64,000 nt of DNA from Auanema rhodensis (taxonomy: Eukaryota; Nematoda; Chromadorea; Rhabditida; Rhabditidae), in NCBI GenBank assembly GCA_964057225.1, contig OZ059894.1:15902476-15966475 (forward strand), read 5' to 3'. Made by a program: the position numbers and the translations under genes. Under the pieces are notes generated by a model. That model was not told the DNA's origin and searched no databases. It saw nothing but the letters and a program-made list of their open reading frames with translations. This document shows positions 28,701 to 40,481 of this stretch, in pieces (the first letter of the stretch is position 1; each line of letters starts with the position of its first letter).

Positions 28701-29278
28701 AATATGTAATGCCAAGCTTTTAGTGACATCGATGATAAGTGTTTCAAAAGATTAGAAAAGTTAGGAACTACGTCGCGAGGACCTGTCATACCATTTGTTG
28801 AAAAACGAGGGTATAATCCAGAGGTTTTATTTGTTGTAAATATTTAAATTTATAATGATTTTTAGGTGAACTTAGAATATGTTGATAATAAGGGAAGAAC
28901 TATGGAAGCCAAAGATGCATATAGGGAATTATCATATAAGTAAGATTTTATTGTATTGACAAGTAAAAATACTTTTCTAGATTCCATGGGCGTAATCCCG
29001 GTAAGAAGCAAACTGAAAAGAGAATGGTGCAGAGAGAGAAGAAAGAAATGCTTAAGCAGGTGCAGTATTTTTCGTAGTAGTCTATCTTATTCTATTAATT
29101 CAGATGAATTCTTCGGATACTCCTCTTGGAACTCTGTCGAAACAGTTGAAGAAGCAAGAGCAACTACAAACACCTTATCTGGTGCTTAGTGGATCAGGAA
29201 GGAGCGATCAGTATGTTGAACACAAAACAAAGACTTAAATATTGTATTACTTTCAGCACTTCAATTAAAAAAGAATAA
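25735..29278 (+). CDS. sart-1: SART-1/Snu66, U4/U6.U5 tri-snRNP protein
   Basis: Component of the U4/U6.U5 tri-snRNP needed for spliceosome activation in the nucleus. The start at 25735 follows an acceptor-like ttctaatttcag by four bases, so I prefer it to the in-frame ATG at 25699. The N-terminus is a Lys/Arg/Glu/Ser-rich region. The family hallmark follows: L-T-I-D-E-T-N-K-L-R-A-Q-L-G-L-A-P-L (about 26033-26085). Long charged, coiled-coil-like stretches come next. The conserved C-terminus has G-K-K-Q-T-E-K-R-M, S-S-D-T-P-L-G-T-L and the block T-P-Y-L-V-L-S-G-S-G (about 28985-29278). Many short introns interrupt it. The next gene starts 234 bp after the stop on the same strand. Confidence 0.9.
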
Positions 29279-29512
29279 ATTCATCCTGTACATCTTCAAT
29301 ACTGCGTTAGTAAAATCTTTGTGGGCCTATTCTAAACTTGTTTATTTATATTTTTAATAAATATTTTGTCTTCTAATTTCCTGTTAAAATTATATGCATG
29401 AGATACTAATATCGTTTGGTAGCTTAAAAATGGCACGTGAAAAAAACGTGAAAAATTTTTCATTTCTAAAATAACAAAAAGAAAATTAGTCCATCGCGTT
29501 GAAAAGTTGAAA

Positions 29513-31086
29513 ATGGTAATACATTCAGTTTTTAAGTTGAAGTAATCGTAATTTAGGATTCAAACATATTGACGAGGAATGGAGATCTATGTTTATGCAA
29601 GCACAATGCTAAGGTATTTTAATCTATTGTGCATCTGAATAAGTAATGTATAGGCCACAAATAGCATCCAGCCAATAAATGTAACTTCGAAAGTTTTAAT
29701 TGATTCACAAGGTTCTTTAAGAACAATGAAGAGAGTATGTTTTTTCGTAAACTACATTTATCCATTCCAAGCAGGTCATTGCAATAACTACCAGCACACA
29801 TAGTGATTCAATAGTTCCTCTTCGTTTGTCGCTTCAAAGAGAAAAAAACATCGAAGGTGAAAATGCATTTGTTCGTACTGGAAATGGCGCCTTGCTGATT
29901 TCAGTAACATCAAACATTTCGGTATATTTTCATATACTTTTAAAAAATCTGTCAATGTTTTTTTCAGAACCAAACCGCTACCCGAACTTCTTTGTATAAT
30001 TTTTCTGATTCGGAAGAATCACGCAATCGTGTAGAGAAAAATTCTTTAAGCTTATCAGGTTGAAATAGTTTTTTATTTCATTCTTTTATCTTGAAATTTG
30101 AAGATGTACTCTCACATAATGTTGAATTAAAAAAACCTCTTACTGTAACAATAAAAGAAAAACAAACTAAATTTGGATCGCGTATTTCCCAGTGCATTGA
30201 AATTTTGGGATCAACAACAGAAGCGAATAAGAGAGTAAGACTTAATCAATTATTTATTTTAATTGCAATTTTTAAGAGAATAGAACGAGCTGATAAAAAA
30301 ATCGCTGAACATGGCATTATATCTTCAGAGAGAATCACAGTTGGTAATGGGTATCTTAGACTGCACTTGGATACGATAATCATGGATTTTCCGTTGGTTT
30401 GTTAATAGGTCGTATCTAAAAAATATATTCATGCTAGATACAAATCATACACAATCGAAGTTTCAACATCACGAATATTATTACTGAGATATTCCAACAT
30501 CCGAATTCTTCTGAAAAGTATCTAGATGCATTAAAAACAAAAACAGTAGTTATTTTATAGGACAGACAATGAAGGTTTAGAATCAGATGAACAACATGTT
30601 GAGCTGAAATTAGTATCACAAAATGAGAAATCGTTATTTCAGAATGTTGTGGAAGCATTGGACAACTCAGTGCCATTGTATGGTATTATTTCAGATACCG
30701 AAACTAGTAAGACAGGAACTCCAAACTTAACTTCAAGTTTGAGCTACCGTTCGAGCAGGACTAGCATGGCTTCGGTTAAATCCAGACCGGCAACTCCATT
30801 TGTTAAGAAAAGGAATGGCTTATCGAAAACATCCGCTACTCCAAATTTAGCCAATATATCAGCGAACTCTTCGACAGGATCAATAGTTTTAGGAAGTTCT
30901 GAAAATGTTAATACGTTAATTTGGTCATATTCTTCATACGCTTTTTCCAGAGTCGAAAAGCTATCAGAAAAAACAAAAAAAATATGTTCATATTATGTGG
31001 TATAAGACTATAATTGTTCATATATGCAAACTCATTTTTAAGAGCTTCGCAAAGGCAATCTATTTGGTAAATCAAGAAGACTATGA
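29513..31086 (+). CDS. Unrecognised Ser/Thr-rich protein downstream of SART-1
   Basis: Exon phases can be followed through most of the gene. The proposed ATG (29513-29515) is the last codon of its exon, directly before a gtaata donor. The next exon (29557 on) reads D-S-N-I-L-T-R-N-G-D-L. The following ones read D-S-I-V-P-L-R-L-S-L and then N-Q-T-A-T-R-T-S, all in phase. A middle part (about 30100-30400) has G-S-R-I-S-Q-C-I-E-I-L-G and a Lys/Glu helix-like stretch. The C-terminal third (about 30560-30910) is Ser/Thr-rich with T-P motifs (G-T-P-N-L-T, A-T-P-F-V-K-K) and ends basic, K-S-R-R-L-stop at 31084-31086. Disordered Ser/Thr-Pro sequence of this sort is common in cytoskeletal or cell-cycle proteins, but I assign no function. 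Spacing to SART-1 suggests a nematode operon. A large palindrome begins only 34 bp after its stop. Confidence 0.7.
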
Positions 31087-31119
31087 TTAAGTACAAATGC
31101 TGTTAATGTTAATATTCCC

Positions 31120-33053
31120 GAAAAGGCAGGGTGATGCTAATAATAGAAAAAAGAAATAATGACGTTCATGTTTTATTATATTTAACAAATGTAATAGATA
31201 TCTAAAGTGTTAGTTCTAAAATGGTATGATATACAATTCCCAGATGAAATAATTGGACATAGCAAAAAATTATTACGATTTTATTAGATTTTTACATCAT
31301 TTGATGATAGGATATGAGAAAACAAGAAATACTACCTGTAGGGCAGAACATAAGCACCGATTGGAGACGAAAACAAAAGAAAATTTGAGAGAGTTGTCGT
31401 ATAGTTAGTATAGTACAAGTTAGTTTGGATACGTAAATGGAAATAAGTACAGTACAAGAAGAATATAAAAAAAATATTTAAATTACAAGTATAAACTATT
31501 TACATATATGGCGACAGACTTCCAGAAGAAGCAGTAGGTGAACTCAAGTCTATGGAGAGTGGGGAAAACTGACCAAAAGAACTAGAAGGAGAAGGTGTAT
31601 TGGGTACAACAGATTCCCTGTAAGGTACATATCCGGACTGCTGTGGTCTAGTGTTCAAACGAATTGGACCACCGGAACATCCTTTGAAGGACTGTTGCAG
31701 CTCTTTGCGAGTAATGGGTACCTTCAAATAAGCAGTTAAATTATAGAAAATCTAATTTGGAACTTGCCTTCTTCTGCTGGTAACTACAGTTAACTTCCAT
31801 GTCGACAACAAACTTCTCAGCTCTTTTTGCCAACTCAGAAATGGTAGGTGTTAGGAAAAAGAACTAAAGGAATACAGAATTAATTGATTGTTCGATGTTT
31901 AAACTAACCTCGTGAAGAATGCCAACATCCTTTGGTACAATCTTCTTAGCTCTTTTGGGAAGCCCTAGTACTTGACCGACTGTGGGTGTTTGGTACTTTA
32001 CTGAAGACAATTTAAAATATAAGACTCAAAATAGAAATTATAAAATACCTGGAGGAGCAACTTTCACGGGAGCGGAATGCTTAGGAAAGTTGGCATATGT
32101 AGCAGGAGTTTGAACCATATGATTCATGGACTTCACTGCTAGAGGAGAGTATGGAAGAGGTTGCTTTCCATAGTTTTGCTGATAATAATCCTGACTACGC
32201 TGAACTTGATTCGGAGTAGAAACATTCATAAGCACTGGCTGCACTTGGTTCATAGCAGTGTAACCCTGTTGATTCAATCCACAATCTCGTGCCATAGATG
32301 TCTGTTGTACTGGCATTTGTCTCATATTCATCTGAGGCATAGTTTGGTATGGGAATTGTGAATATTGTTGCTGATATTGGAAAGTATTCTGATAATACAG
32401 TCCATCATTCACTGAACGTCCGGAAGAAGATAAAGGCTTTTGATAAGGATTGAAATGAATGCTTTTATGATGATTGTTAACTTGATTGTCGTACATAGAA
32501 TAAGTTCCGTAAGTCATCCTCTGAAATAAGTCGTAAGTAATACAACATGTATCTAAGAAACATGAACGAAATAACACGGAAGTCGAGCAGAACTCGGAAA
32601 AGGCAGTAGCAGACAAGCTGAAAGAATGAAGATGATATATCTGACTGACATAAATGGTACAGGATAATAGTGGGAGGAGCTTACAGTCGGAATTACCAAC
32701 TTTTTCATGAACACCATAGTAACTATGAACTCTTGAGAATATAAATTGTGAATAAAAACACGAGTAAAAATGAACTAGACTGATTAATATCTGTTAACAA
32801 TTTCCACAAATTTTAGATTAACAATTTGTTTCCATACATTATTTGAAAACATCATCACCAATCGTGGAATATCATTATTAATTCATCACTAATAGTAACA
32901 TATCATAACTTCAATCATTTTTTTCAATCAATTTTTTGTACACACTGAAAACAATTCCTTTTTACCTTTTTTTCAATAGTATGCAAGCTCCATAAGCTTT
33001 TTAGCAAATTAACAACTGATTTGTCGTATCCCAAACCACAAAGTCAAATTTAT
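31120..33053. repeat. Left arm of a 1,934-bp-armed palindrome
   Basis: Every base position p that I compared in this arm pairs with 66600-p in the right arm, with no indel. The match starts at gaaaaggcaggg (31120) and breaks at 33054 (g against a). The arm holds the whole minus-strand copy of the duplicated gene, its 3' flank and about 0.5 kb of 5' flank. All segments spot-checked along the arm were identical. Confidence 0.96.
31500..32517 (-). CDS. Gln/Asn/Tyr-rich protein, palindrome copy 1
   Basis: Four exons: 32517-32049, 32000-31909, 31863-31768 and 31721-31500, giving 292 residues. I start at the MTYGTYSMYD methionine because it follows a ttatttcag acceptor by three bases. An in-frame ATG 99 bases upstream (32616) lies behind another acceptor-like tttcag and would add 33 residues. 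Residues 1-160 are low-complexity, rich in Q, N, Y, P and M, prion-like in composition. A more ordered centre follows (G-Q-V-L-G-L-P-K-R-A-K-K-I, then T-I-S-E-L-A-K-R-A-E-K-F and V-P-I-T-R-K-E-L-Q-Q-S-F). The tail is Ser/Pro-rich. The third intron uses a GC donor (aag|gcaagt). No family recognised. Low-complexity Q/N regions occur in RNA-granule proteins, but that link is only a guess. Confidence 0.8.
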
Positions 33054-33546
33054 GTTCACAAAACAGAAGATGAAAGAGAACTTTTGACCAAGCAAGTTCA
33101 AAACACTAAGCCTACATTGTATTATAACTCAGAGTATTTTCACGCTTGTTTGTGAGCCGATGTACATATTGACAGCCTGACCTGTTCCAAATGAACAAGC
33201 GGAATCATGCTTTGACAAGGGTGTTATTTAATTTTTCTGCAACATGTTTGAGATTATGAACACATTTATTACAGAATCAGAAAATGGTATTTTAATTAAT
33301 ATTAACAAAAATATGAATGAAATCATAACAATAGATATATTATTTGTTAATATCGCTATCACATTGAAATTATGCGGGAAGCAATATTGATTACAAATAA
33401 ATACTTTGATCTATGAGAAACACGCGGATTTTCTGTAATCGAAATCTTGCCAATGTAGTAACGTTTGATATAATCCATAAATTTTTTTGATGTAAAATAT
33501 TATTTGTTTATAAAGAAGCTGTCCCAGTGATTGTTATAATTTGAGA
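33054..33546. other. Unique spacer of the palindrome
   Basis: A 493-bp non-repeated centre between the arms. It is AT-rich, with no open frame of note. It lies between two divergent promoters (start codons 32517 and 34083). Confidence 0.85.
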
Positions 33547-35480
33547 ATAAATTTGACTTTGTGGTTTGGGATACGACAAATCAGTTGTTAATTTGCTAAA
33601 AAGCTTATGGAGCTTGCATACTATTGAAAAAAAGGTAAAAAGGAATTGTTTTCAGTGTGTACAAAAAATTGATTGAAAAAAATGATTGAAGTTATGATAT
33701 GTTACTATTAGTGATGAATTAATAATGATATTCCACGATTGGTGATGATGTTTTCAAATAATGTATGGAAACAAATTGTTAATCTAAAATTTGTGGAAAT
33801 TGTTAACAGATATTAATCAGTCTAGTTCATTTTTACTCGTGTTTTTATTCACAATTTATATTCTCAAGAGTTCATAGTTACTATGGTGTTCATGAAAAAG
33901 TTGGTAATTCCGACTGTAAGCTCCTCCCACTATTATCCTGTACCATTTATGTCAGTCAGATATATCATCTTCATTCTTTCAGCTTGTCTGCTACTGCCTT
34001 TTCCGAGTTCTGCTCGACTTCCGTGTTATTTCGTTCATGTTTCTTAGATACATGTTGTATTACTTACGACTTATTTCAGAGGATGACTTACGGAACTTAT
34101 TCTATGTACGACAATCAAGTTAACAATCATCATAAAAGCATTCATTTCAATCCTTATCAAAAGCCTTTATCTTCTTCCGGACGTTCAGTGAATGATGGAC
34201 TGTATTATCAGAATACTTTCCAATATCAGCAACAATATTCACAATTCCCATACCAAACTATGCCTCAGATGAATATGAGACAAATGCCAGTACAACAGAC
34301 ATCTATGGCACGAGATTGTGGATTGAATCAACAGGGTTACACTGCTATGAACCAAGTGCAGCCAGTGCTTATGAATGTTTCTACTCCGAATCAAGTTCAG
34401 CGTAGTCAGGATTATTATCAGCAAAACTATGGAAAGCAACCTCTTCCATACTCTCCTCTAGCAGTGAAGTCCATGAATCATATGGTTCAAACTCCTGCTA
34501 CATATGCCAACTTTCCTAAGCATTCCGCTCCCGTGAAAGTTGCTCCTCCAGGTATTTTATAATTTCTATTTTGAGTCTTATATTTTAAATTGTCTTCAGT
34601 AAAGTACCAAACACCCACAGTCGGTCAAGTACTAGGGCTTCCCAAAAGAGCTAAGAAGATTGTACCAAAGGATGTTGGCATTCTTCACGAGGTTAGTTTA
34701 AACATCGAACAATCAATTAATTCTGTATTCCTTTAGTTCTTTTTCCTAACACCTACCATTTCTGAGTTGGCAAAAAGAGCTGAGAAGTTTGTTGTCGACA
34801 TGGAAGTTAACTGTAGTTACCAGCAGAAGAAGGCAAGTTCCAAATTAGATTTTCTATAATTTAACTGCTTATTTGAAGGTACCCATTACTCGCAAAGAGC
34901 TGCAACAGTCCTTCAAAGGATGTTCCGGTGGTCCAATTCGTTTGAACACTAGACCACAGCAGTCCGGATATGTACCTTACAGGGAATCTGTTGTACCCAA
35001 TACACCTTCTCCTTCTAGTTCTTTTGGTCAGTTTTCCCCACTCTCCATAGACTTGAGTTCACCTACTGCTTCTTCTGGAAGTCTGTCGCCATATATGTAA
35101 ATAGTTTATACTTGTAATTTAAATATTTTTTTTATATTCTTCTTGTACTGTACTTATTTCCATTTACGTATCCAAACTAACTTGTACTATACTAACTATA
35201 CGACAACTCTCTCAAATTTTCTTTTGTTTTCGTCTCCAATCGGTGCTTATGTTCTGCCCTACAGGTAGTATTTCTTGTTTTCTCATATCCTATCATCAAA
35301 TGATGTAAAAATCTAATAAAATCGTAATAATTTTTTGCTATGTCCAATTATTTCATCTGGGAATTGTATATCATACCATTTTAGAACTAACACTTTAGAT
35401 ATCTATTACATTTGTTAAATATAATAAAACATGAACGTCATTATTTCTTTTTTCTATTATTAGCATCACCCTGCCTTTTC
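33547..35480. repeat. Right arm of the palindrome
   Basis: Reverse complement of 31120-33053. It holds the plus-strand gene copy. The arm ends at 35480 inside a ccttttccag acceptor-like sequence: the last three bases (cag) are unique flank, while the left flank has ccc at the mirrored place. Confidence 0.96.
34083..35100 (+). CDS. Gln/Asn/Tyr-rich protein, palindrome copy 2
   Basis: Mirror image of the gene at 31500-32517: exons 34083-34551, 34600-34691, 34737-34832 and 34879-35100. The predicted 292-residue protein is identical. The two copies are transcribed away from each other, with 1,565 bp between start codons, and each carries its own copy of the upstream sequence up to the spacer. 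Both copies look intact, with the same GC-AG third intron, so neither shows decay. Confidence 0.8.
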
Positions 35481-35490
35481 CAGATTTCAC

Positions 35491-35685
35491 ATGTATATCC
35501 CATTATCATTATTGTTAATTAGTTATTCGATATGCTCTGTTCCAAGTCGAATAATCGTTTCTATTAATGAAAATATGAGAAATAACAAATCGTTTTGCGT
35601 TTTAAATATGATAAGAATAGGAAAGTGTTCATACTTACATACTTCAGAGTTTAAGTTTGGTTTATCAATAGGAATCGAAGATTAG
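35491..35685 (+). CDS. Possible 64-residue secreted peptide at the palindrome edge
   Basis: Single-exon open frame starting eight bases after a ccttttccag acceptor-like sequence that straddles the right edge of the palindrome. The first residues (MYIPLSLLLISYSICSVP) would make a signal peptide. The rest is Asn/Ser/Lys-rich with two Cys. No family recognised. It may be chance, or the first exon of something longer. Confidence 0.28.
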   Translation: MYIPLSLLLISYSICSVPSRIIVSINENMRNNKSFCVLNMIRIGKCSYLHTSEFKFGLSIGIED

Positions 35686-35944
35686 TATTAAAATTCTTAA
35701 TCAAAGATTATAGATTTCGTTTGCGTTGAAATGACTATGAAGTGGTGGAAAGAGTTTTTAACAGCAATTGATGAAAATACTTCAGAAAACTAGACAGTGG
35801 AAAAGCTTAGATTGATATGGAAATTAAAAGCGACATTTTATAGTGAGCTTTATTCTTTAATCTGTTTGATAAGGATATGTATATATGATAAGAATTTTAT
35901 GTAGTGTTACTATATTCGACTCCAATTTTACTTTTCGTTCAAAT

Positions 35945-37426
35945 ATGCTGGGTAAAATTGTGGCAATAAGCTTGTTATGCATAGGTGCAGTGTCTTCTGA
36001 TTGTCGTGTTTGCACTTCAGGAGGTAGCAAGTCAGTTTTTTAGTCAAATTTGTCTTCTTGTTTTAAAATTTTCATATTTATGTTTGCAGGTGGTGTGTAG
36101 AAAAGGAAACATGTGGCGCATCTGTTTTAGGGTGCAAAACTCATATTTCTGTATCAATCTTACATTAAAATAATGTTTCAACAACCTAGTTCAGGATCCT
36201 CTGAATTGCCCTGTGCCAATGCACCCAGGATACGAATACAATGATACTTTTACAAGAAATGTTGTTTTGCCTCTAATCACTGGTGCGTACGCACTACCAG
36301 ATGCCAGACAATGCTTAAAGTAATCATTTGTTACAGTCAATTGCTTGATTGAATATATTAATTGAATAGTTGCATTCTTTTTATAGAAATGCTCTCCCCA
36401 CTACGACGTTTGATACAAATGTGATTGTACAATGTTATGCACATGGTCCACGTGAGCATTCTTAGAAAATGAGTGAGATGAATTGCATATTTTCTTTTCA
36501 GATGACACTTGCCATGCTTATACCGCTTATGATCATGTTAAACAGCAGATCTATGTTGTTTTCGAAGGAACTGAAGGAAACCTACAGCTATCAGAAGAAA
36601 TTTTGGCTTTCTTCCAGTGTGTAATTAATTATTTTTCCCTCCAACTGTTTCTTTTACAGCAAGAAAAGAAATTTCTACAATCACGGACACGTCTTCGAGT
36701 ACTTCTATGACGCATTTAACTTCTTATGGAGTGGAGGACTAGAATATGCAGTTCGCAGTTTAAAATTCCGCTATCCACAATATGAGTTAGTTGTAAGTTT
36801 AGCTATAACTACAACCCTTTGATGAATTTCCACCTATAAGGCTGTTGGACATTCTATGGGGGCTGCTATTTGCTCTGTCTTTGCTTCATATGTGCTAGAG
36901 ACTAAAATGTATAAGCCTGAAAATGTGAAGTTGATCACTTTTGGACAACCAAGAACTGGTGATCGTAACTTCTCCATGTGGCATGATAGTACTGTAAGTA
37001 TTAAGCAAAATTTTTAATAAGTATTTCTATCTAACCCAGTTCTTGTATTCGTATCGCGTAAATCATCACCGTGACCCTGCTCCTCATGTTCCACCTATGG
37101 GAGGTGCTGATGAAGTCTTCCATCATCGTCATGAAATTTGGTTTGGCAATACTAAATGATGTAGTGTTTCAAACAGTTGATTATAGGTATAACAACGACA
37201 TGAGCATCGGTCAGTCATATCAGGTATGCCTTGAAGCTGACGGACCACACTGTAGCAACAAACAGGTGATTTTTTGAAGAATATTAAAGAATTAAAAAGA
37301 AATATATATGTATTTTAATTAGAAAACTTTTCTTTTTAGATTGATGATGTCGGAAAAGATCATATTGTATATTTCAATGTTAATATGGATGACTGGTCAG
37401 ACCAAAATTGTAAACCATTTAACTGA
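35945..37426 (+). CDS. Secreted class 3 (fungal-type) lipase
   Basis: Alpha/beta-hydrolase of the lipase_3 family, expected to hydrolyse acylglycerols outside the cell or in the gut lumen. The start at 35945 gives a signal peptide (MLGKIVAISLLCIGAVSS) followed by Cys residues. The mature part has the family opening (A-Y-D-H-V-K-Q-Q-I-Y-V-V-F-E-G-T-E). The nucleophile elbow is V-G-H-S-M-G (about 36840-36860), followed by I-T-F-G-Q-P-R-T-G-D. The acid part is H-H-R-D-P-A-P-H-V-P-P (about 37060-37090), and the likely catalytic His is in H-H-R-H-E-I-W-F. A complete Ser-Asp-His set is therefore visible. The protein ends C-K-P-F-N-stop at 37424-37426. Similar lipases form a large family in C. elegans. 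Introns are short; the exact joins in the first and second exons are uncertain. Confidence 0.88.
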
Positions 37427-38477
37427 ATCGATTACAATACCAGTAGTCAAATAAATATCTGTTTCATTCAACTTTTTAATGCATAGGTTTTCAATGATAG
37501 CTGAAATTCTACAACGCAATAGAAATAATGCTTCAGCGCAAGCAAAATTGTAGACTTCTTGTTTCTTTATTTGCTAAGAACATAAATTCAAACAATACAA
37601 AGGGCAGAAATATATAACATGGAAGATGAGTGTGGAAGTCTAAAAATTAAAATTTTATTCTACGAATTTAAAAATACCAAGAATCAAAGTATTTTGAACT
37701 TCGAATGACCCACATATTTTCTATGTAAACTAGTATTGCTTAGTACAGTACTTGTTTAAATTTACTGAGGAATGACGGAAACTCAAATTTCGAGAACAAT
37801 TTGGCAGTTTTCTCCGAAAACTTTAAAAAGCTTCGATCTTTGCCCCAAAAATATTCTGAATTGTTAGTAAATTATATTTATTTGGTTAAAAGATTTAAAA
37901 TAGTAACCTGTAAGATGTACCACATAGGTCTCACTGTTTTATGATACGCAAGTATTATGATAGCTGAATATTGAAATCAACATGATGGTGTAAATAACAA
38001 TGAACAACATATTCAATAGAAATTTTAGCTGAATACAAAAAAATATCAAACACAACCGTTTGTGAGCGTCTTAAGTTTGCTAACATGACGTGATTCGCGT
38101 GAATATTACATGATATGTTAACGTTATGAAAAGAATACAATTACAATCATTCTATTCAAATAGTCAAGTTCAAGCGTTTTTTTGATTATTGACACTAATT
38201 AATCAAATAGATATGAATCATAGCTGAAGTACCGGTCGTTATTTGGTCGTGTGCCGAAGCTCAAATGCCAAGCTGATCTTCAACTGGCCTTTGACATGTC
38301 TATTCAGTTTCATCTGTCTTTTGTACTTGGCAAATATACTCAACATGCTAGCATATATTTGAGATTATTTACTCGTTTCTCAGACTATTTAAACGGGACA
38401 GTATCTTACTTAAATTTAGTCTAACTTTGACAGAGCTTCTAGCATAGCTTCAGGTTTTTAACGACTCCTCAGCGAAT
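37427..38477. other. Intergenic region with promoter-like end
   Basis: Holds the lipase 3' UTR (aataaa-like near 37450) and the upstream region of the cysteine-rich gene, with an A/T box (ctatttaaac) near 38383. No exon seen. Confidence 0.5.
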
Positions 38478-39182
38478 ATGATGAAAATTTTATTCATTGC
38501 CTTTACATCTCTTCTTGCCCATATTACTTCGGCTCAATATGTGCCTGCAGCTGCACAATCACCAGTAATATCATCTCCAACCATGGAAAATGGTCTTCAA
38601 GTACGAGATAAACGACAATATTCGTACACATTTTACTATCTTTGTGGAAATCCACCTAATCAGTATCTTTCTTATTCTCGTAAGTTGAACTTTAAAGCAA
38701 TTTGTATATAATATATTTTATTTGTAGCTTGTAATAACTGTGTCAACTGTAATTGCCAGTATTCATGCCAAACAACCCAATATTGCAGACAGTTTAATTC
38801 TGCTTGGACCTGTAACAATGGCTGTTGCACTGTAAGTTTTACATTTAATTCATTTTACTAATTTAATTTTCACAGGCCATGAATTATCCAACTCAAGCTC
38901 CAACCACTACCAACAGACCAGCACCACTTTGCGGAGGACGCGAAGCATCTGGAGGATACTGCAGAGCCGGCAGTAGATGTGATGCTGGATTCCTCTGTAC
39001 ATCCGGAAATGTTTGTTGTCGTTGCTCATATGGTACAAGCATTGGTTAGTTTATTGGAAAACAAGAAAGATACTAATACTATGTTTTCCAAATATTTAGG
39101 TCCATGCGTTAATGGCAAATGTCCAGATAACTTCCAATGCAATCAAAATAACGAATGCTGCCCATACCAAGTAAGCGGATAA
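38478..39182 (+). CDS. Secreted cysteine-rich repeat protein
   Basis: Small extracellular protein with four coding exons. A signal peptide (MMKILFIAFTSLLAHITSA) is followed by a short linker ending in D-K-R, a possible dibasic processing site. Then come several Cys-rich modules ending in C-C. One has N-C-V-N-C-N-C-Q-Y-S-C and ends N-N-G-C-C. A second (C-G-G-R-E-A-S-G-G-Y-C to G-N-V-C-C) follows a Thr/Pro spacer. A third (C-V-N-G-K-C-P-D-N-F-Q-C to N-E-C-C) precedes the stop. Modules of this kind (EB or CC-type) are common in nematode secreted proteins of cuticle, gland or gut. The job of this one is unknown. The last codons could instead be a donor (caa|gtaagc), so the C-terminus is not certain. 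Confidence 0.8.
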
Positions 39183-40433
39183 TCTGATCTCAAAATAATA
39201 TGTTTTAACCATTCATTTCAATTTATTTTGTTGTATAAAAATGAATTTAGACATCTTTATTACTCTTAACAATAAAACTATCACAATCTCTGTCGCGACA
39301 TTTTAAGCCAAATATTACAATCGCAATATGAAAATACACAAATACACATACAACACACACACACATTATGGAATAGGAGTATGAAGAATGATGGGAATGA
39401 TGAAAAAAATTTAAAAACCATCTGTAAATCGCGTAGATCACCCATAGAACTTATCCTAGGATTCACTTAATTCAATAGAAAAATGCTAATTAATGCAATA
39501 ATGCTCTACTACATGCTAAGCTTCCAGTAAAAATATAGAAACTCAGTAATATGATGAGAAAAAGCAATAGGTTCTTTTAAACCAAAAAGATTCCATCATA
39601 AGGAGACTCAACAATTTGAAATCCAACTACGTGTGTATTGATGATGATGATGATGATGATGATGAAGATTTTGGAGATTTAGCACATGTCGAGAGGATGG
39701 CTGATCTGAGAAAAAAATCAAAAATTAGCCAACTAGCCAAATGATTGCAAGTTACACACAAAGAAAATAAAAACAAATGAGTGTTCAGCTTGGCATGCAT
39801 TGCTCAACGACATTAAGGTAAATCTAACGGATAACTATGCAAGAAGATTGATCAGAAAGTACAACATAGCTTGATAGCTGATTATAGAAGACAAGAACAG
39901 TATTAAATATATCATTTTGACTCAGGTTGTTCTTATTTATTATAAAGATAGCTCATTTATTAGGTGAGTTAAAATTTAAAAAAAGATATATATTTGTGAT
40001 TAAACTTGACGTAAAAGTAGAAAAAACTTAAAACAAAAAGTTAAATTATCACAAAGATGGATGTCAATGGCTGGAGGACAAGCTAAAGAACGAGCAATTT
40101 CACAAAATTCACCCAACAAACGGTTGTCTACGTATCAGTTTCAGCTTGTTGTCAAGCATATTTGACCATTGGCAGGCTTTTTGGGCCGCTGAAGCTTGTC
40201 AGTAAAGCTTATGATACGGTATCAAGATACATGGGTTTTTATAACGAAAATAGTTATGCAATAGTCATAACTATCTTAGTTATACTACCAATATGATTAG
40301 CAATGCTTTAACATTAGAATTGTAAGACACACTACATGCACTATAAAACATCTAAAAAATGATGATAATGTGTATGACGAATAGAACTGAAAATGAGAAA
40401 AAAATGGAGAGATGAAGTAAAGAAACAGAGAAT

Positions 40434-40481
<48 letters not shown>

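Noticed and set aside
33140-33215. Short inverted motif cgcttgtt / aacaagcg in the palindrome spacer
   Set aside because: Eight bases only, expected by chance in 493 bp of biased sequence.
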